From positions 73,595,247 through 73,659,246 of the forward strand of contig CM040128.1 of the NCBI GenBank assembly GCA_022559845.1: a DNA stretch of 64,000 nucleotides, written 5' to 3'. Below are positions 1 to 11,201 of this stretch, one piece after another (within the stretch, counting starts at the first letter, position 1; every line of letters begins with the position of its first letter). Under the pieces are notes generated by a model, which was not told the origin of the DNA, did no database searches, and saw only the letters and a list, made by a program, of their open reading frames with translations. Source of the DNA: Amorphophallus konjac (lineage: Eukaryota > Streptophyta > Magnoliopsida > Alismatales > Araceae). The position numbers and the translations under genes are program-made.

Positions 1-449
1 CGGAAGCAAGCTGTGATGCTCAGTAGTTGTAGGCAAGCTGTGAGGCCCAGTGGTTTAAGCTGTGTATCAGCGAAATCCACACTCAAGTTTGAGTGTGGGG
101 TGGACGTAGGTTTGCGGACCGAACCACCTAAAATCTCTTATCTCCGTGGTTTGATTTCTAGTCTGATTGTCGCTAGATGAATGGCTAGGAGCGTTTCAAG
201 TGAGTATTCTGTCTGAATGCTTTAAGGCACACGCTGTTCTTATTTGACTCTATCTACAGACTAGACTTGGTTAGGTGTCTACATTTTAGTAGTCCAATTG
301 ATTGATCAAGTGCTTCTTTGAATCTCTTATTTGGAAGAGCTCAATTGATTTCTATTCCGTAACTCTGATTGCTTTAAGTGTTAATTGGGCGAAGTTTTAA
401 AGGGGAGATTCATTCACCCCCCTCTGAATCCGAGTCTAGCACCCCATCA
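1..449 (+). repeat. 3' part of a Copia LTR (R/U5), truncated by the window edge
   Basis: The segment ends in CTAGCACCCCATCA just after a CACCCCCCTCTGAATC block. That block is also found, in reverse, at the end of the TR-GAG LTRs (14133 and 20914). The words ACCGAACCACCTAAAATC and GGACGTAGG are shared with those LTRs in the same order, so this is a related Copia LTR on the plus strand. It carries a perfect 10-bp hairpin (77-86 with 89-98). The sequence to its right (GTAAA at 450) is in the middle of another LTR, so it is an insertion. The element body lies left of the window. No coding capacity is seen. Confidence 0.7.
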
Positions 450-1974
450 GTAAAGGGCTACAGTGGGACCCGAGAGTATTGCACTTGGGTTGATGGGCAA
501 CGTTTTGGGCAGCTTTGGCGGTTCCGACGTGCCGCTACTTGGGGCGGCAGCTTGCTGTCTCGAACCTGTTCTGCTGCTTCAACACTACGCGACTCGGCGG
601 AAATAATTACTGCGATCAGCTCCGACGTCGGATCGACGAGAAACCAACGCCGTTGTGAAGCTAGCTTGGAGATCTTCAACCACCTGGTGTTACGGGAATT
701 TTCCTATGTCTGTATTTTCTTTGGTAGAATTTGTAACAGACGGACTGACAGACTCAAAACTGACTGGGCAGACTGGGATTTTCTTGAAAACATGGTTTGA
801 TCGGGGCTCAAACTATGGATTTTGGGCTTGGGATTTTTATGGGAGATAGAGGGGGAAGTAAGGAACATGGGAATAATTTTTGTGTATTTTTCTGATGTGG
901 TTTGACATGGGGAATGGATTTTATGGCTGGGGTGGTCGGATCTGGACTGTAGGAGATAGAACAGATTTTAGATTTTGCAGTGGATTTTTGGATAGGCAAA
1001 CAAACTCATAATCGTGAAAAAATTTATGGAAGAGGGCTTTCGTGGATAGAAAACACAGACTAAATTTTAGATCGATCTGAAATTAGGAAGGGGGTGAAAA
1101 GGGCAAAGAGATGGCTTTTTGGAACACAAATCTGCACAAGGACATATTGTGTAGACCAGGGAAGAATATGTTGGAACGGGGGGCAAACGGTGGAGGAATA
1201 ACTTGGATTTTTTTTTTGGAGAGAGGGGATTTATTGGGAAACTCACCCTCAAAATTTGGGCTCGATCAGATCTCATGATTGGGAGATAAAATTCGGGCAA
1301 TAGCTTGTTGTCCAGGGGTGGATAGAATTTCGACAAAGTGGCGGTGGTGGTGCGATGGCGGATCGTTGGCGGCGGCGGCGGCGGTGCTGAGCTTCTCACT
1401 CAGAGAGGGGTTGATAAGGAGGTATCTCACCTCTGAAATGACTAGCTTTCACAGCTGCTAGGGGTGGAAGAGGAGAGAGATAAGGGGCGCCCTTGGGCTC
1501 TTCATAAAATTTCTGATTTTCATTCACTTAATTGTATGAGATATGGAAATACAAGACTTATATAGAAATAGATAAAGACCTAAACTATCCTTAGATCTAG
1601 GGTTAGGGAGGGGTAAACAAGGGATAGGAAATAGTTCTCCCATGTAGTCAAATGACCAAAAATAAAAAAATACAACAAAGAGGGGGGCGCCCTCTCCAAG
1701 TGGGCAAGAAGTAAAATGCCAATTTTCCTTTTGGTCAACAAGGGAGGCTTGATCCAAGTTGGACCATGGACCACCCCTATGGGCCCTAGAACCTAGGTGG
1801 ACCAATGGGAAAGAAGGTGGGGGTCCTGCAAGGCCTACGTGGCCTTTTGCAAAGAAACCCAAAGACTTCTAAGGACTAACACATTGGCTTATAATGCCTT
1901 AAATTGCAAACCCAATTTGCCCAAGGATATAAATGCAAAAATAAAATATTAGTGCCCGGTGTTGATTCCCATCA
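450..1974 (-). repeat. LTR of an element related to element A, minus strand, interrupted on its left
   Basis: Read on the minus strand, this starts TGATGGGAATCAACACC. It then follows the same order of landmarks as the element A LTRs at 29747 and 33821: GCATTTAT, a block around GGGGGCGCCCCCC, a TATA box, a C-rich stretch, CGTCGATCCGAC, and CTCTCGGGTCCCA. It is diverged but colinear. On its left it is cut by the Copia LTR at 449. The flank at 1975 is Tat-type pol sequence without a PPT or PBS next to it, so it is either the 5' LTR of a minus-strand element or a solo LTR. Short ORFs inside it are incidental. Confidence 0.6.
1557..1564 (-). promoter_or_regulatory. Likely TATA box of the 450-1974 LTR
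   Basis: TATATAAG on the minus strand lies about 410 bases inside the LTR start. The same octamer lies at a similar depth in the element A LTRs (30175 and 34249). Position and conservation across diverged copies support a core promoter. Confidence 0.5.
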
Positions 1975-4098
1975 ACAATTCAACTCGGCATTTACCCTAA
2001 ATTAGGGGCATTAAAACTCGAGGAATTACTTGGGGATGTCAAGGTCTCGCCAGGGATCATCAAGCCCCTAGCTAATGCAGACTGCCAAACAGTCAAAGTA
2101 TTGAAGATCCCGGGGTCCCTAATCCTGATGGCCAACCCACCATATTTTATGCGGCCAAGGAGCAGCCTACAAAGGGGGATGATGATTGCCGATTCCTCGA
2201 AGAAATGCATGATCCACCCGTCCCAATCATGGGACTCCCATATATAACTAGCCGCACGATCAAGTTGGCCAGAAAATAGCAGGTCTCTTTCTGTCAACCC
2301 TCTAGTCAAATTAAGATGTTCATAGAATTATGGGATCCACCGAACATGGACAGAAGACTGCTACAAATTACTCAACACCCGGGACTGGGTTTCTCTATAG
2401 AAGACTACCAATAAATCGACATGATTTCTACCTACAGACCTCCTGGGGGTAATTTATGATGAATACATAGGAGACTATGAACTAGCTGAGCCATCAGTTG
2501 AATTGAGAGGCTCAGGCCCATCTCGGCCGCGGGCGCACAATGATCATGGAGCTGCTACTCCATGCAGATGCTAGGAGTCCATCTCTATGAAGCGACTATA
2601 ATTCCCAGCAACAACTCACAAGAGTCAGAAGCTGAAGGAAGTCATCCTGCCCTTGAGGGCGCTCCACCTGCAAGTCGGCACCCAAGCTGCACAAAATCTA
2701 CATCACCAACACCAGGGCCTTGCTCTCAGCCCAGTTAACAACCAACTGCCTCAGAAGAAGGCCAAGCTGAAGCCTCGCTATTAGGCGAAATGAGACAAGA
2801 ACATATCTATGAGGCCCTCAAAGTTGAAGAAGGTTTCATCAACCCACAGCTGGCTCCTCCGGAAATAGAAGATGGCGGCCAAGCCACTATCGACGAATTG
2901 ATCAAAATAAACCTTGGAACAAAGGATGATCCCAGGCCGACCTTCCTCAGTGCCCTCCTGCTACCGGAAGAAAGGGGGGAATAAATAAAGATGCTTCAAG
3001 GATTCCGAGACTATTTTGCTTGGAATTACAAAGAGATGCCAGGCCTTAGCCTTGCAGTTGCCCAGCATATCCTGGCCATTGACCCAAAAGCCGAGCCGGT
3101 GAAGTAATCACCCCGGCGAATGAGGCCCAAATTGACAAGTCAAGTCTGCAAGGAGGTCAACAAGCTTATAGATGTCGACTTCATGGCGGAGAACCAATAT
3201 ACTACCTGGCTGGCCAACATCGTGCCTGTCAAGAAGAAAAGTGGCCAGATCTGGATTTGTGTGGATTTTTGGGACCTGAATAAAGCTTGTCCGAAGGATG
3301 ATTTTTTGGTGCCAATCACCGAAGTAATGATCAACGCCACTACCGGTCATGAGGCCTTGTCATTCATGGATGGATCATCCGGCTACAATCAAATCTAGAT
3401 AGTTGAGCATGACAGAATCCACACTGCTTTCCGGTCACCTAAAGGGATTTTTCATTACAAACGGATACCTTTCGGCCTCAAGAATGCTGACGCCACCTAC
3501 CAAAGGGCGATGATAAAAATATTCGATGAGTTGCTCTATAGCAAAGTTGAATGCTATATCGACGACTTGGTCTTCAAGACAAAGAAGAGGAAGGACCACC
3601 TGGCTGACCCCAGAATTATATTTGAAAGGCTGCGGCTGTATGAACTGAAAATGAATCCGATGAAGTGCACTTTTGGCGTCTCCAACGAAAAATTCCTGGG
3701 CTTCATCGTCAGATACCGGGGGATTGAGATAAACCCCGCAAAAATTAAAGCTATATAGGAGTTGCCTCCTCCTAGGAGCCTGACAGAATTATGGTCATTG
3801 CAAGGCCGGCTAGCCTACATCCGTAGGTTCATCTCCAACTTGTCTGGGCGGTGCCAGCCATTCCATTAATTGATGACAAAGGATACCCCGTTCCACTGGA
3901 GCGAAGAATGTCAAAAAGCCTTCAATCAATTGAAAGAATACTTGAACACTTCGCCAGTTCTGGGGGCACCTGTCAAAGGGCAGTCGCTGATCCTGTACAT
4001 AGCCGACACCAAATACGCGCTGGGGGCAATGCTCGCCCAAAGTAATGAAGAAGGAAAAGAACAAGCCCTCTACTATCTCAGCCGAAGACTGATAGAAA
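1975..4098 (+). pseudogene. Decayed Tat-type Ty3/gypsy pol fragment (pre-RT region, RT, start of RNase H)
   Basis: This is a relic of the same family as the Tat element at 11086. It is colinear with about 24700-27040 of that copy. From about 2790 one frame runs to 4098 without a frameshift but is broken by stops at 2982, 3105, 3396, 3756 and 3867. Reverse transcriptase blocks are readable: a WICVDF-like block near 3253, SFMDGSSGYNQI near 3363, and the catalytic YIDD at 3555-3566. An RNase H start with LGAPVKGQ and ALYYLSRRL follows. The upstream part (2000-2780) matches the ORF of unknown role at 24512. The right end is an insertion junction: LTR sequence begins at 4099. The left end abuts another LTR. 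It cannot make a working protein. Confidence 0.8.
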
Positions 4099-5613
4099 TG
4101 TATGCCCTACAAGCCAATCACATGAGATGTGATGACATCATTTCTTGTAATATCTTGTTCATATTTATATTAATGGCATTTATTTATTACATTTAATTTA
4201 TGTTTATGATTTGAATGTGATGATGTCCCTGAACCTGTGCGATGATGACTGGATCATAATGAGATTATGATAATGAGATCAGTCATCCAGATGCACATGT
4301 TCTAAATATTCTCAGCCATAAGATCTTCAAGAAGGGACAATGAAGATCTAGATAGACTGGCACACATGATACTTACTCATATGATGGGTGTGATTGTTCT
4401 CATAGTCATCAGTGTGGAGACACTAAAGTACGTGTGTGGGTGCTCATTAGTGGAATGAGTTCAGTGAACTGACCCGATTTAGAATCCCTGAATGGTAATC
4501 ATATTGACTGTCAATCAAGGTATTCTATGTCTCAGTAGCATAGTTGGATCTTAGACCTGAGTCACTAAAGATGTCTTGCATAAGGGATGCTGAGTATTTG
4601 ATTACTAACTTATGGACTTCTGTAAAGTGATCTTGTACAGTTAGTTATTCGGACTCAGTGGAACTCGTGCGAAGGTAATTAGTTTGACAACATGGGATCA
4701 TTCACTCTTAGTATGATATATGAGAGAGAATGCCCTACGGATCTGTACTCGGGAAATCCCCTAGCCAGGGTACGGGAGTTCATTATGAAAAAAGAGCTTT
4801 TCTAATGAACCTGTTTGGAGTACAGGATTCAGTCGAGCCGGGACTCAACAGGGTTTGACAGTTTGACCATACCCTAGTCCTGGTGGGGCATTAGATGAAT
4901 GAAGATCTATAGCTATGTGGAATCTATAGACGGAAAGGTTCCAGAGTGGGTTGCTTATCCCCAATGTCATTTGGGATCACGAAGCGTTGCTTGGTGCTTT
5001 TCGTGATCAGAAAGCCCGCTAATTCCATTAAGAGTTAATGGACAGAATTGATTAAGTTAAGAATGAGTTCTTTACTTAATGGGCCTGGAAAACCAAACAG
5101 ACTATTGGGCCTAGAGGGTCACACACAATAGAGTATTGGATAGAACGGGATGGGTGGACTTTATAGACTATTATTGAGTTTTTGTGAAAAATGCCAAAGG
5201 TCTATAAATATACGATGTTGGGAGAAACCCTTGCCAAGCTACAAGGTTGAACCATGGCCGCCCCCTCTCCTCTCTCTCTCTCTCTCCAAGGTGCGCCCCC
5301 TTCTTTTCTCTCCTTCCACGGTGGATGGTGGTGTTGAGATCGGGTCAACGCGTGGAGATCGTGGAGGAGATCCCGTCTGCTTCCACTGCTCATGTGGATA
5401 CATCTAGAGGCCGGACGCTTGAACAGCTCACGACTCCGAGATCTTCCTCTCTTTTGTCTTCGAGGTTTTGAGAGATTCTCAACCCCGCAAAGGTAAAGAA
5501 TCGTTCTTCACATCGCGAGATTTTTTGATCTTGTTCGATTTTGAAAAACTGGCAACGATATGCAATCTAAGGTTTCGATGATTTCTGCTATGCATTCTGG
5601 TCGGAACCTTACA
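4099..5613 (+). repeat. 5' LTR of an unclassified (probably Copia-like) element
   Basis: The segment starts TGTATGCCCTACAAGCC inside the Tat relic and ends CGGAACCTTACA directly before an initiator-Met type primer binding site. Terminal TG and CA are present. A TATA box sits at 5203. The T+C-rich part near 5260-5340 follows the promoter. I find no second copy of this LTR in the window, so the element has lost its 3' end or extends in a rearranged form. No ORF of note. Confidence 0.65.
5203..5210 (+). promoter_or_regulatory. Likely TATA box in the 4099-5613 LTR
   Basis: TATAAATA lies about 1.1 kb into the LTR and about 400 bases before its end. This is the usual arrangement for U3/R. Confidence 0.45.
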
Positions 5614-5614
5614 G

Positions 5615-5625
5615 TGGTATCAGAG
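5615..5625 (+). other. Primer binding site, initiator-Met type
   Basis: TGGTATCAGAG starts two bases after the LTR end. It is the classic plant tRNA-iMet complementary site, and it fixes the LTR boundary and the plus orientation. Confidence 0.75.
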
Positions 5626-7200
5626 TCAGGTTGCAGGTTTGATCAAATCGACAATATTATATTATTTTTCATCGTTCACGTTCTTGCAAAGGGCTCTTTG
5701 TTCGTCGCTCGATTGGGTCGCTCATGTGATGAGTAACGGTCGATTGATGCATGGGAATCGATCCCGGGATCAAGAGGAGCAACACGCATATTTGTATGCG
5801 ATGTTTGACCCACGGCGAGGTCGGATCAGCCGCCACAACCCTGACGGGATTGCCGTTCGCACGCAGAATGGATGATCGTTTGGGGCCGTCAAACGTCGAC
5901 CGTTGGTGCCCATAGGGGCTGTCAAAGGCCCTAGACTATCCACGATGGCGTCTGGTGGCGTCAGGCGGTGTTTGGTGGCCGGTGCAGGCGGCCGCGGCGT
6001 TCTCGGTCGAAGGGAGGGCGGAGGCGCCCGTGTTCATCGCGAGCCTCTTCTCCGACGACGGCAAAGGGGTGGATGACCGGTGGGGATTCCGGGAGGTCCC
6101 CTGCGGTCGTCCGTGGTGGCCGGGCGCGGTGACAGGCCCCCCTCCGACGAGCTCGTAACGGCTAGGGTTTTGACCCTAGCCGCCTGCGTATCGGGCGGGA
6201 GGGATGATCCCTCCCGCGGGTGGCTAACGGGTAATATCCAGCCTACGCCGGATCTGGACCCACTATCATATATATATTATATATATATATATTGGTTTTT
6301 TTTTTAAAATGTTTAAAATGCATATAAACTCAATAAAATTTCATAAAAATTCTAAAAATATTTTAATGAGTTCTAAAATTGTTTTGGTAACATATTAATT
6401 TATTTTTCATTATTTGGCCCATTGTTAAATAGTTATTGGAAATTTTAAAATGGTTTTTAGTATTTCCTATTCTCTAATTAACTAAATTTAATTACTATAA
6501 GAATGTGATTCTTATGAGGTTAATTAACTGGTAATTATCATTGAGCCCATGCAGTGAATGTGAATGACAGTGGTCTAAAGTTGTTTAGACTTATTTGTTT
6601 TAACTAAATTGTTTAGTTGAATGTTTATATGCGCAATTTCAAAATTAATTATTATATTTTAAAATTATCATTATATCTCGTTGTAATTATGTGATAATTA
6701 CTGTAAGATGCATGTGATGTGTCTTGTGTGTGGATGGATGATCATGGACTCAGATATCAGGTGATGATGTTCTTTATGGTGAATGATTTTTTGTGATGTG
6801 ATTAATGGGGCTTGCGTGCCTCCTTCTCTCTCTCTTATTAATCTGGGTTGTACATTCTATCTCCCCCTGTATTGTACTCCCCTTGATTAGTTCAAGGTTT
6901 CTTATTATTATCTGATGTCCCTTGATTAGTTCAAGGTTTTTTATTATTATCTGATGTATATTTGTGGGCCTGCGTGCCCAATTACAAATTTACTTGTAAT
7001 AATGAGAAGCGGATGGAGACAGAGAAGGAGATCGGATGCGAGGGCCTCGGGAGATTCTTCACATCTAGTGGGAGCATTGGATGCTCCATGTTTTTCTATT
7101 TGCCATGATTGTGTGCATTACCAACTAGCTCTGGTAATGTGTTTTAGGAGATTAAGGCCCATGATCATCCATTGGTATTAAAGCATATATATGATATATG
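5626..7200 (+). mobile_element. Noncoding interior of the element with LTR 4099-5613
   Basis: No gag or pol similarity can be read in any frame. The first part (5900-6240) is GC-rich. It ends in two adjacent perfect hairpins (6159-6182 and 6195-6217). The following part is AT-rich, with a 45-base tandem duplication at about 6882-6955 (CCCTTGATTAGTTCAAGG). An AGTGGGAGCAT stretch near 7068 resembles a Copia polypurine tract, but no LTR copy follows it. This fits a large non-autonomous derivative that has lost its right LTR. Confidence 0.4.
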
Positions 7201-7216
7201 TGGATGTGCTACTAAT

Positions 7217-7218
<2 letters not shown>

Positions 7219-7250
<32 letters not shown>
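7219..7250. repeat. (TA)n microsatellite
   Basis: An uninterrupted run of alternating T and A of about 30 bases. It marks the approximate right limit of the recognisable interior of the preceding element. Confidence 0.9.
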
Positions 7251-7251
<1 letters not shown>

Positions 7252-9469
7252 TATATACGATACTCCAAATTCTTATATGTATGTAGCATCTATATTGATG
7301 AGACCAAAATTTAATCAAAACCCCTCGATCTTATATTAGGTTGTAAACGTGAGGCATTAAGAATGACCCACGCAGCCTTCCGTTGTTATAGTCTAAGTGA
7401 GCTGCTCTTAGATTATGTGGGTTTGTTGTGCTGCCACAAGGCCCTCACAGCAAGGGGGCTGTTGGCACTCAAAATATCACTCGCGGCGATCATGCCTCGA
7501 AGATGAATGCCACGGCCTACTGAAGCACAGAAGCTGATAGATATCAACATATTGAAGCCCTCTCGAGCTGCCAGAGCTTCAGGTCACCCCGTACGGACAC
7601 TAGGGGACTTCAACTCAGGAGAGTCGAGATGAATTCACAACCAATCGACAGTGCGACCAAACATGCCCAATGAACCGGCATCGACTTCGTCATGCCGTAT
7701 ACACTACACCAGTTATCCGACCAAGGACGACGGTCTACCCGGTGGCCCACCACCTCATGAAAGACTCTCCTGAAATGAAAGAATGCCCTTTGCTCTTCAG
7801 AACGGAAGACCGAAGGCTCTGTCGGTAGAAGATCCCGATCACCCGGCACGGGTACGGCTTCCCGTCAAGATGGGCCCGTTAGTGGCCGAATGATTGCCCG
7901 GCCTGGGCGGAACTATCCCGGGTGTTATCCCACCCTCCAAGAAGCTTTGAGCACAAGCCAGACCGAGCCAGCAGCACGAATCATAGTGCCAAAAGCCGTG
8001 TCAGTGGGAAACCCGCGTGTTCAAACAAAAGATACTCAAGGTTCTGAGAAGGGGCATACGTCATCCTGAGAGCTTCGACAAGGCATCCCGTCGAGGTTTC
8101 GAAGAACAGTGACAAGATGAATACTCACGGTGATCCCCGGAATCATCCCTGGACTCACCGGCTGGCCCGCAATGGGTGAGAGATTCTAATACGGCGCGCC
8201 CTAAACCGGCGCACCCCCTTATCCGTCGCCCCTCTATTCCGGCGCGTAAAAAAGGCTTCAGAAGGCTTCTTCCCGGTGCGCCATTGTCACGCCGGATTAA
8301 GCCCCGAACGGTTCCTGTATAAGAGGCCATTTGAGGAGGAAAGAAGAAAAAAAACTGGAGAAGAATAGAGAAAGAAAGGGGAAAGGGGTCTGAGAGCCAA
8401 TCGGCTGCGAGAGAGAGAGGGTTTCTTACGAGTGAAGCATGGTTCCTCTAAGCGCCCTTCGCCACCGTCTTCCCTCCTCTTCCTGAAGCCCTCCGGAGTC
8501 GGAGAAGAAGGAGGTGTCCCGATACTCTGTTCTGGGAACAGGTGGGCGTCTGCGTTTCTCGTCCCTCCTCCACCACGTTTTCTCTCAATCGAATGTAAGC
8601 GAGAGGGGTGAGGGATGGTGATGATATTAGCCACCCCTTCCCCCCTTTTTTCGCCATCCTTTTTTTTGGTTGCTCTTCCGTGAGCTCCCCTTTAAGCAGA
8701 ACGGTGGCCGTGCCGCGGCGCCGGTACCGAATTCGTGATATATGTGTAGCTTTCTTCGCCCAGTGGGACGATGGCATGCATATATAAATATCTTGGTGGA
8801 TCGAATGCTCAACTCCTTGTTCTCTTCTCCCATTGCTATCTCATTCGGTAGATATCTATCGGTGTCTTCCCATTTATAGCTTTCCATTTTTGATTTCCTC
8901 GATTCCGAATACGCCCTGGCACGCCATGGGCTACAGAGATAACCCTTCCCCGGGTCCTCCACATTCGTGCCTGTGCATATGCTTCTCCCCATTTTGGTAC
9001 GAGATCTGACCTCAACGTTCCTCCCTCTTTGCATTTCTCCGTTGCTCAGAGGAGGTAGGCGTTGCTTCTGGAATAGTGGAGTCCACCTTGTGACTACTAC
9101 GTTCCAGTCATTCGTGTATATGCGCGTGAAGATAAATTGTCCCTGCTATATATCAGCCATCTCTCTCTCCGTGACTGCTGTTTGCATTCTCTTCTGTGGA
9201 TGGCAATCCAGTCCCGCAAGCATTAACATCTTAACCTTGTGGCGGGTAGGCTATCATGCCGAGAAGCCTCACTTCCCTCATTTGTGGTTTATGGCCACTA
9301 AACCATTCGAGTCCCGTTGGTTTTGTCTTAATTACCCGGGGAGGGGGACATTCCCCACTGCTTCGCAGAGTTGCCAACCGGTCAAGGAAGCTCCACTTCT
9401 GAGTGATGGATGCTTCCCATGGGCCGTAGGGCTAATAATAACAGGGGCTCCAGCCCAACAATGTTAAAC
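7251..9469. other. 2.2 kb without a recognisable gene; probably decayed element sequence
   Basis: No frame shows a known domain. ORFs of 60-166 codons occur on both strands without conserved motifs. 8185-8310 carries a cluster of CGGCGCGCC and CCGGATTA words that resembles 10070-10210, followed by CCTGTATAAGAGG (near 8315), a possible TATA box. This hints at an old LTR related to the one at 9814. A G+A-rich leader follows. I cannot assign it further. Confidence 0.3.
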
Positions 9470-9813
9470 CCACAGTCTCTCGGGATTTTGTGGTGGCTAA
9501 GGGATGAATGCTCCTAGTAGGCTTGTCCTCGGAGCCTCTCTCCCTAATGCTCTCTCGCTAGTGGATGCAGTGCACGCTGTAGGTCGCCCACCCCTCGTAG
9601 GCCAGTCCTCGGGGTGTTGCCTCCGTCAATAGCTACCTTGACCCTCTGTCTCCACCCACGGAGCTATGGTGCCCCTCGCAGACTGGTCCTCGGGGTATCC
9701 TGTCCGATTGGGATCCTGCTGGCTGCCACCATACAGACTAGCTGTTTAGGGGCTTACTCCACGAGTGGGTATGACCCCGTTTCTCCCCTACAAACCTTCA
9801 GGGACGGGGGAGA
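9470..9813 (+). repeat. Tandem repeats and polypurine tract at the 3' end of a gypsy-type element
   Basis: Three diverged copies of a unit containing TAGGCCAGTCCTCGGGG lie near 9515, 9600 and 9675. The segment ends in a purine tract GGACGGGGGAGA (9802-9813) directly before TGATGCCC. Tandem repeats followed by a PPT are the normal layout of the region before the 3' LTR in Tat-type elements. The repeat unit differs from the 41-bp unit of the Tat copy at 29206. Confidence 0.4.
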
Positions 9814-11085
9814 TGATGCCCAATTTTTGACAGAATTCTTTTAACTTATGAGTTTACTCATATAAAAATGTCTTCAATAAAATATTTTTTCTGAGGTTAA
9901 GGACCCTAGTGCTCGAGTATGAACCTCGCACTAGCTCATAACTTCACCCCTGGGGGCTCTAGACTTCAATTAAACAAACAATCACCTTAATTGACCTCAA
10001 AACTCTCAGCATGATCTTAATAAGCTTAAATAGTTTCAAAATTTATTAGAAATTCGTTAAAATGGCACGGTTCTAATCCGGCGTGCCTTAATACGACGTG
10101 GTACCCCCCCGTGCCGGAATAGCGCTAGACTCATAAAAGTTTGTTTTCAACTGGCACATTCCTGGCGCGCACTAATCCGGCGCGCCCCAAGCCCATCGCG
10201 CCGGATTAACCATGCCATGGGCCGCGTCGTATTAAGAGCATTTACCGACGTTTGGCCGCGCTGGGGAAAGCTATCCCTATGCGCAGCCGCGCCAGTTTAA
10301 AACATTGTAATATTCTAATCAATCACTCACCCTGGGAGCAAACCTCGTCTCCCGCAGTCGAGATTAATGACCCTAACTAATAACAAATTGAATAAGAAAG
10401 GGGCTATTCAAGTCTGAGCTGTCTTGTTACCACGCTTTTACTACCATGTCCATCAGCGCTTCGCTTTCGTTATCATGCTTGTGTTATCACTTTCTTCTCC
10501 CCCTAGGGGAGGCTAATAATTTGACTGATCACTGATCATCATTATAGCTCTACTACTATGCTTAGCATAATCATAAACCTTATGTGTGCATGCCTACCTA
10601 GACCCTCGGGTATATCAAATGGCACCGACGGAAACCCGGGTTACGCCCGATCGGAAGTCTCTGCTAAGCGCGATGGTGGTCTTCGGACCTACGTCCTCCG
10701 CCACGTACCAAGTGTCCCTAATCTAATGAACCATGCCTCTTTTGCATGATAGATAGAGACATCTCACGTGACCTCGTCACGTTCATACTTTCACATCATT
10801 ATTCCGACCTTGACAGCCCACTATCTCGGCAATTAATCAAAGGTTTTTCCTCCTCGTAGGGGATGTAATTAACGCCACAACCTTTATGGTGTGGCGGACT
10901 GCTGGTCCCGATCGAATCTCACTCTCGCCCGACACGGGTCAGAATGAGGGCACAATAAATTCGTCATGTACGTGACTGGCACGCCCGCGCAGTCAATCAG
11001 TCAGTTGATTACCGGTTAGTTAATTGGTTGATCGACACGTGAATAAACCAAATAAACCCCGAATGATGATATCCCATCGGAAACA
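9814..11085 (+). repeat. Putative LTR upstream of the Tat-type element
   Basis: The left end, TGATGCCCAATTTTTGAC, follows a purine tract. The right end, CATCGGAAACA, is followed by a primer-binding-like site at 11089. The length is about 1.27 kb. A perfect 12-bp inverted repeat (10173-10184 and 10197-10208) lies in the middle. No second copy is in the window, so the boundaries rest on the flanking PPT and PBS only. A PPT on its left and a PBS on its right would fit a tandem LTR shared by two elements, or two different elements joined. Confidence 0.4.
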
Positions 11086-11088
11086 GTC

Positions 11089-11107
11089 TGGCATGCCCGG
11101 TGGGACC
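11089..11107 (+). other. Primer binding site of the Tat-type element
   Basis: TGGCATGCCCGGTGGGACC begins a few bases after the LTR end. From memory, sites of the form TGGCRYGCCCGGTGGGACC are common in plant Tat-lineage gypsy elements. It differs from the TGGTATCAGAG sites of the other elements here. Confidence 0.55.
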
Positions 11108-11201
11108 AGTGTCACCTTTCATCTCTTTGTCGAGATACTTGGGCTTCGAGGCCCTCCCGAAGATTGATGATCGTTGGTTTGTTTGTCTTGGCAGGCGAAC
11201 G

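Noticed and set aside
1992..2309. Minus-strand ORF of 105 codons
   Set aside because: Opposite strand of the Tat relic; the plus strand shows the family similarity.
8627..9467. ORFs of 135 and 166 codons on opposite strands
   Set aside because: No recognisable domain, overlapping on opposite strands, in decayed repeat sequence.
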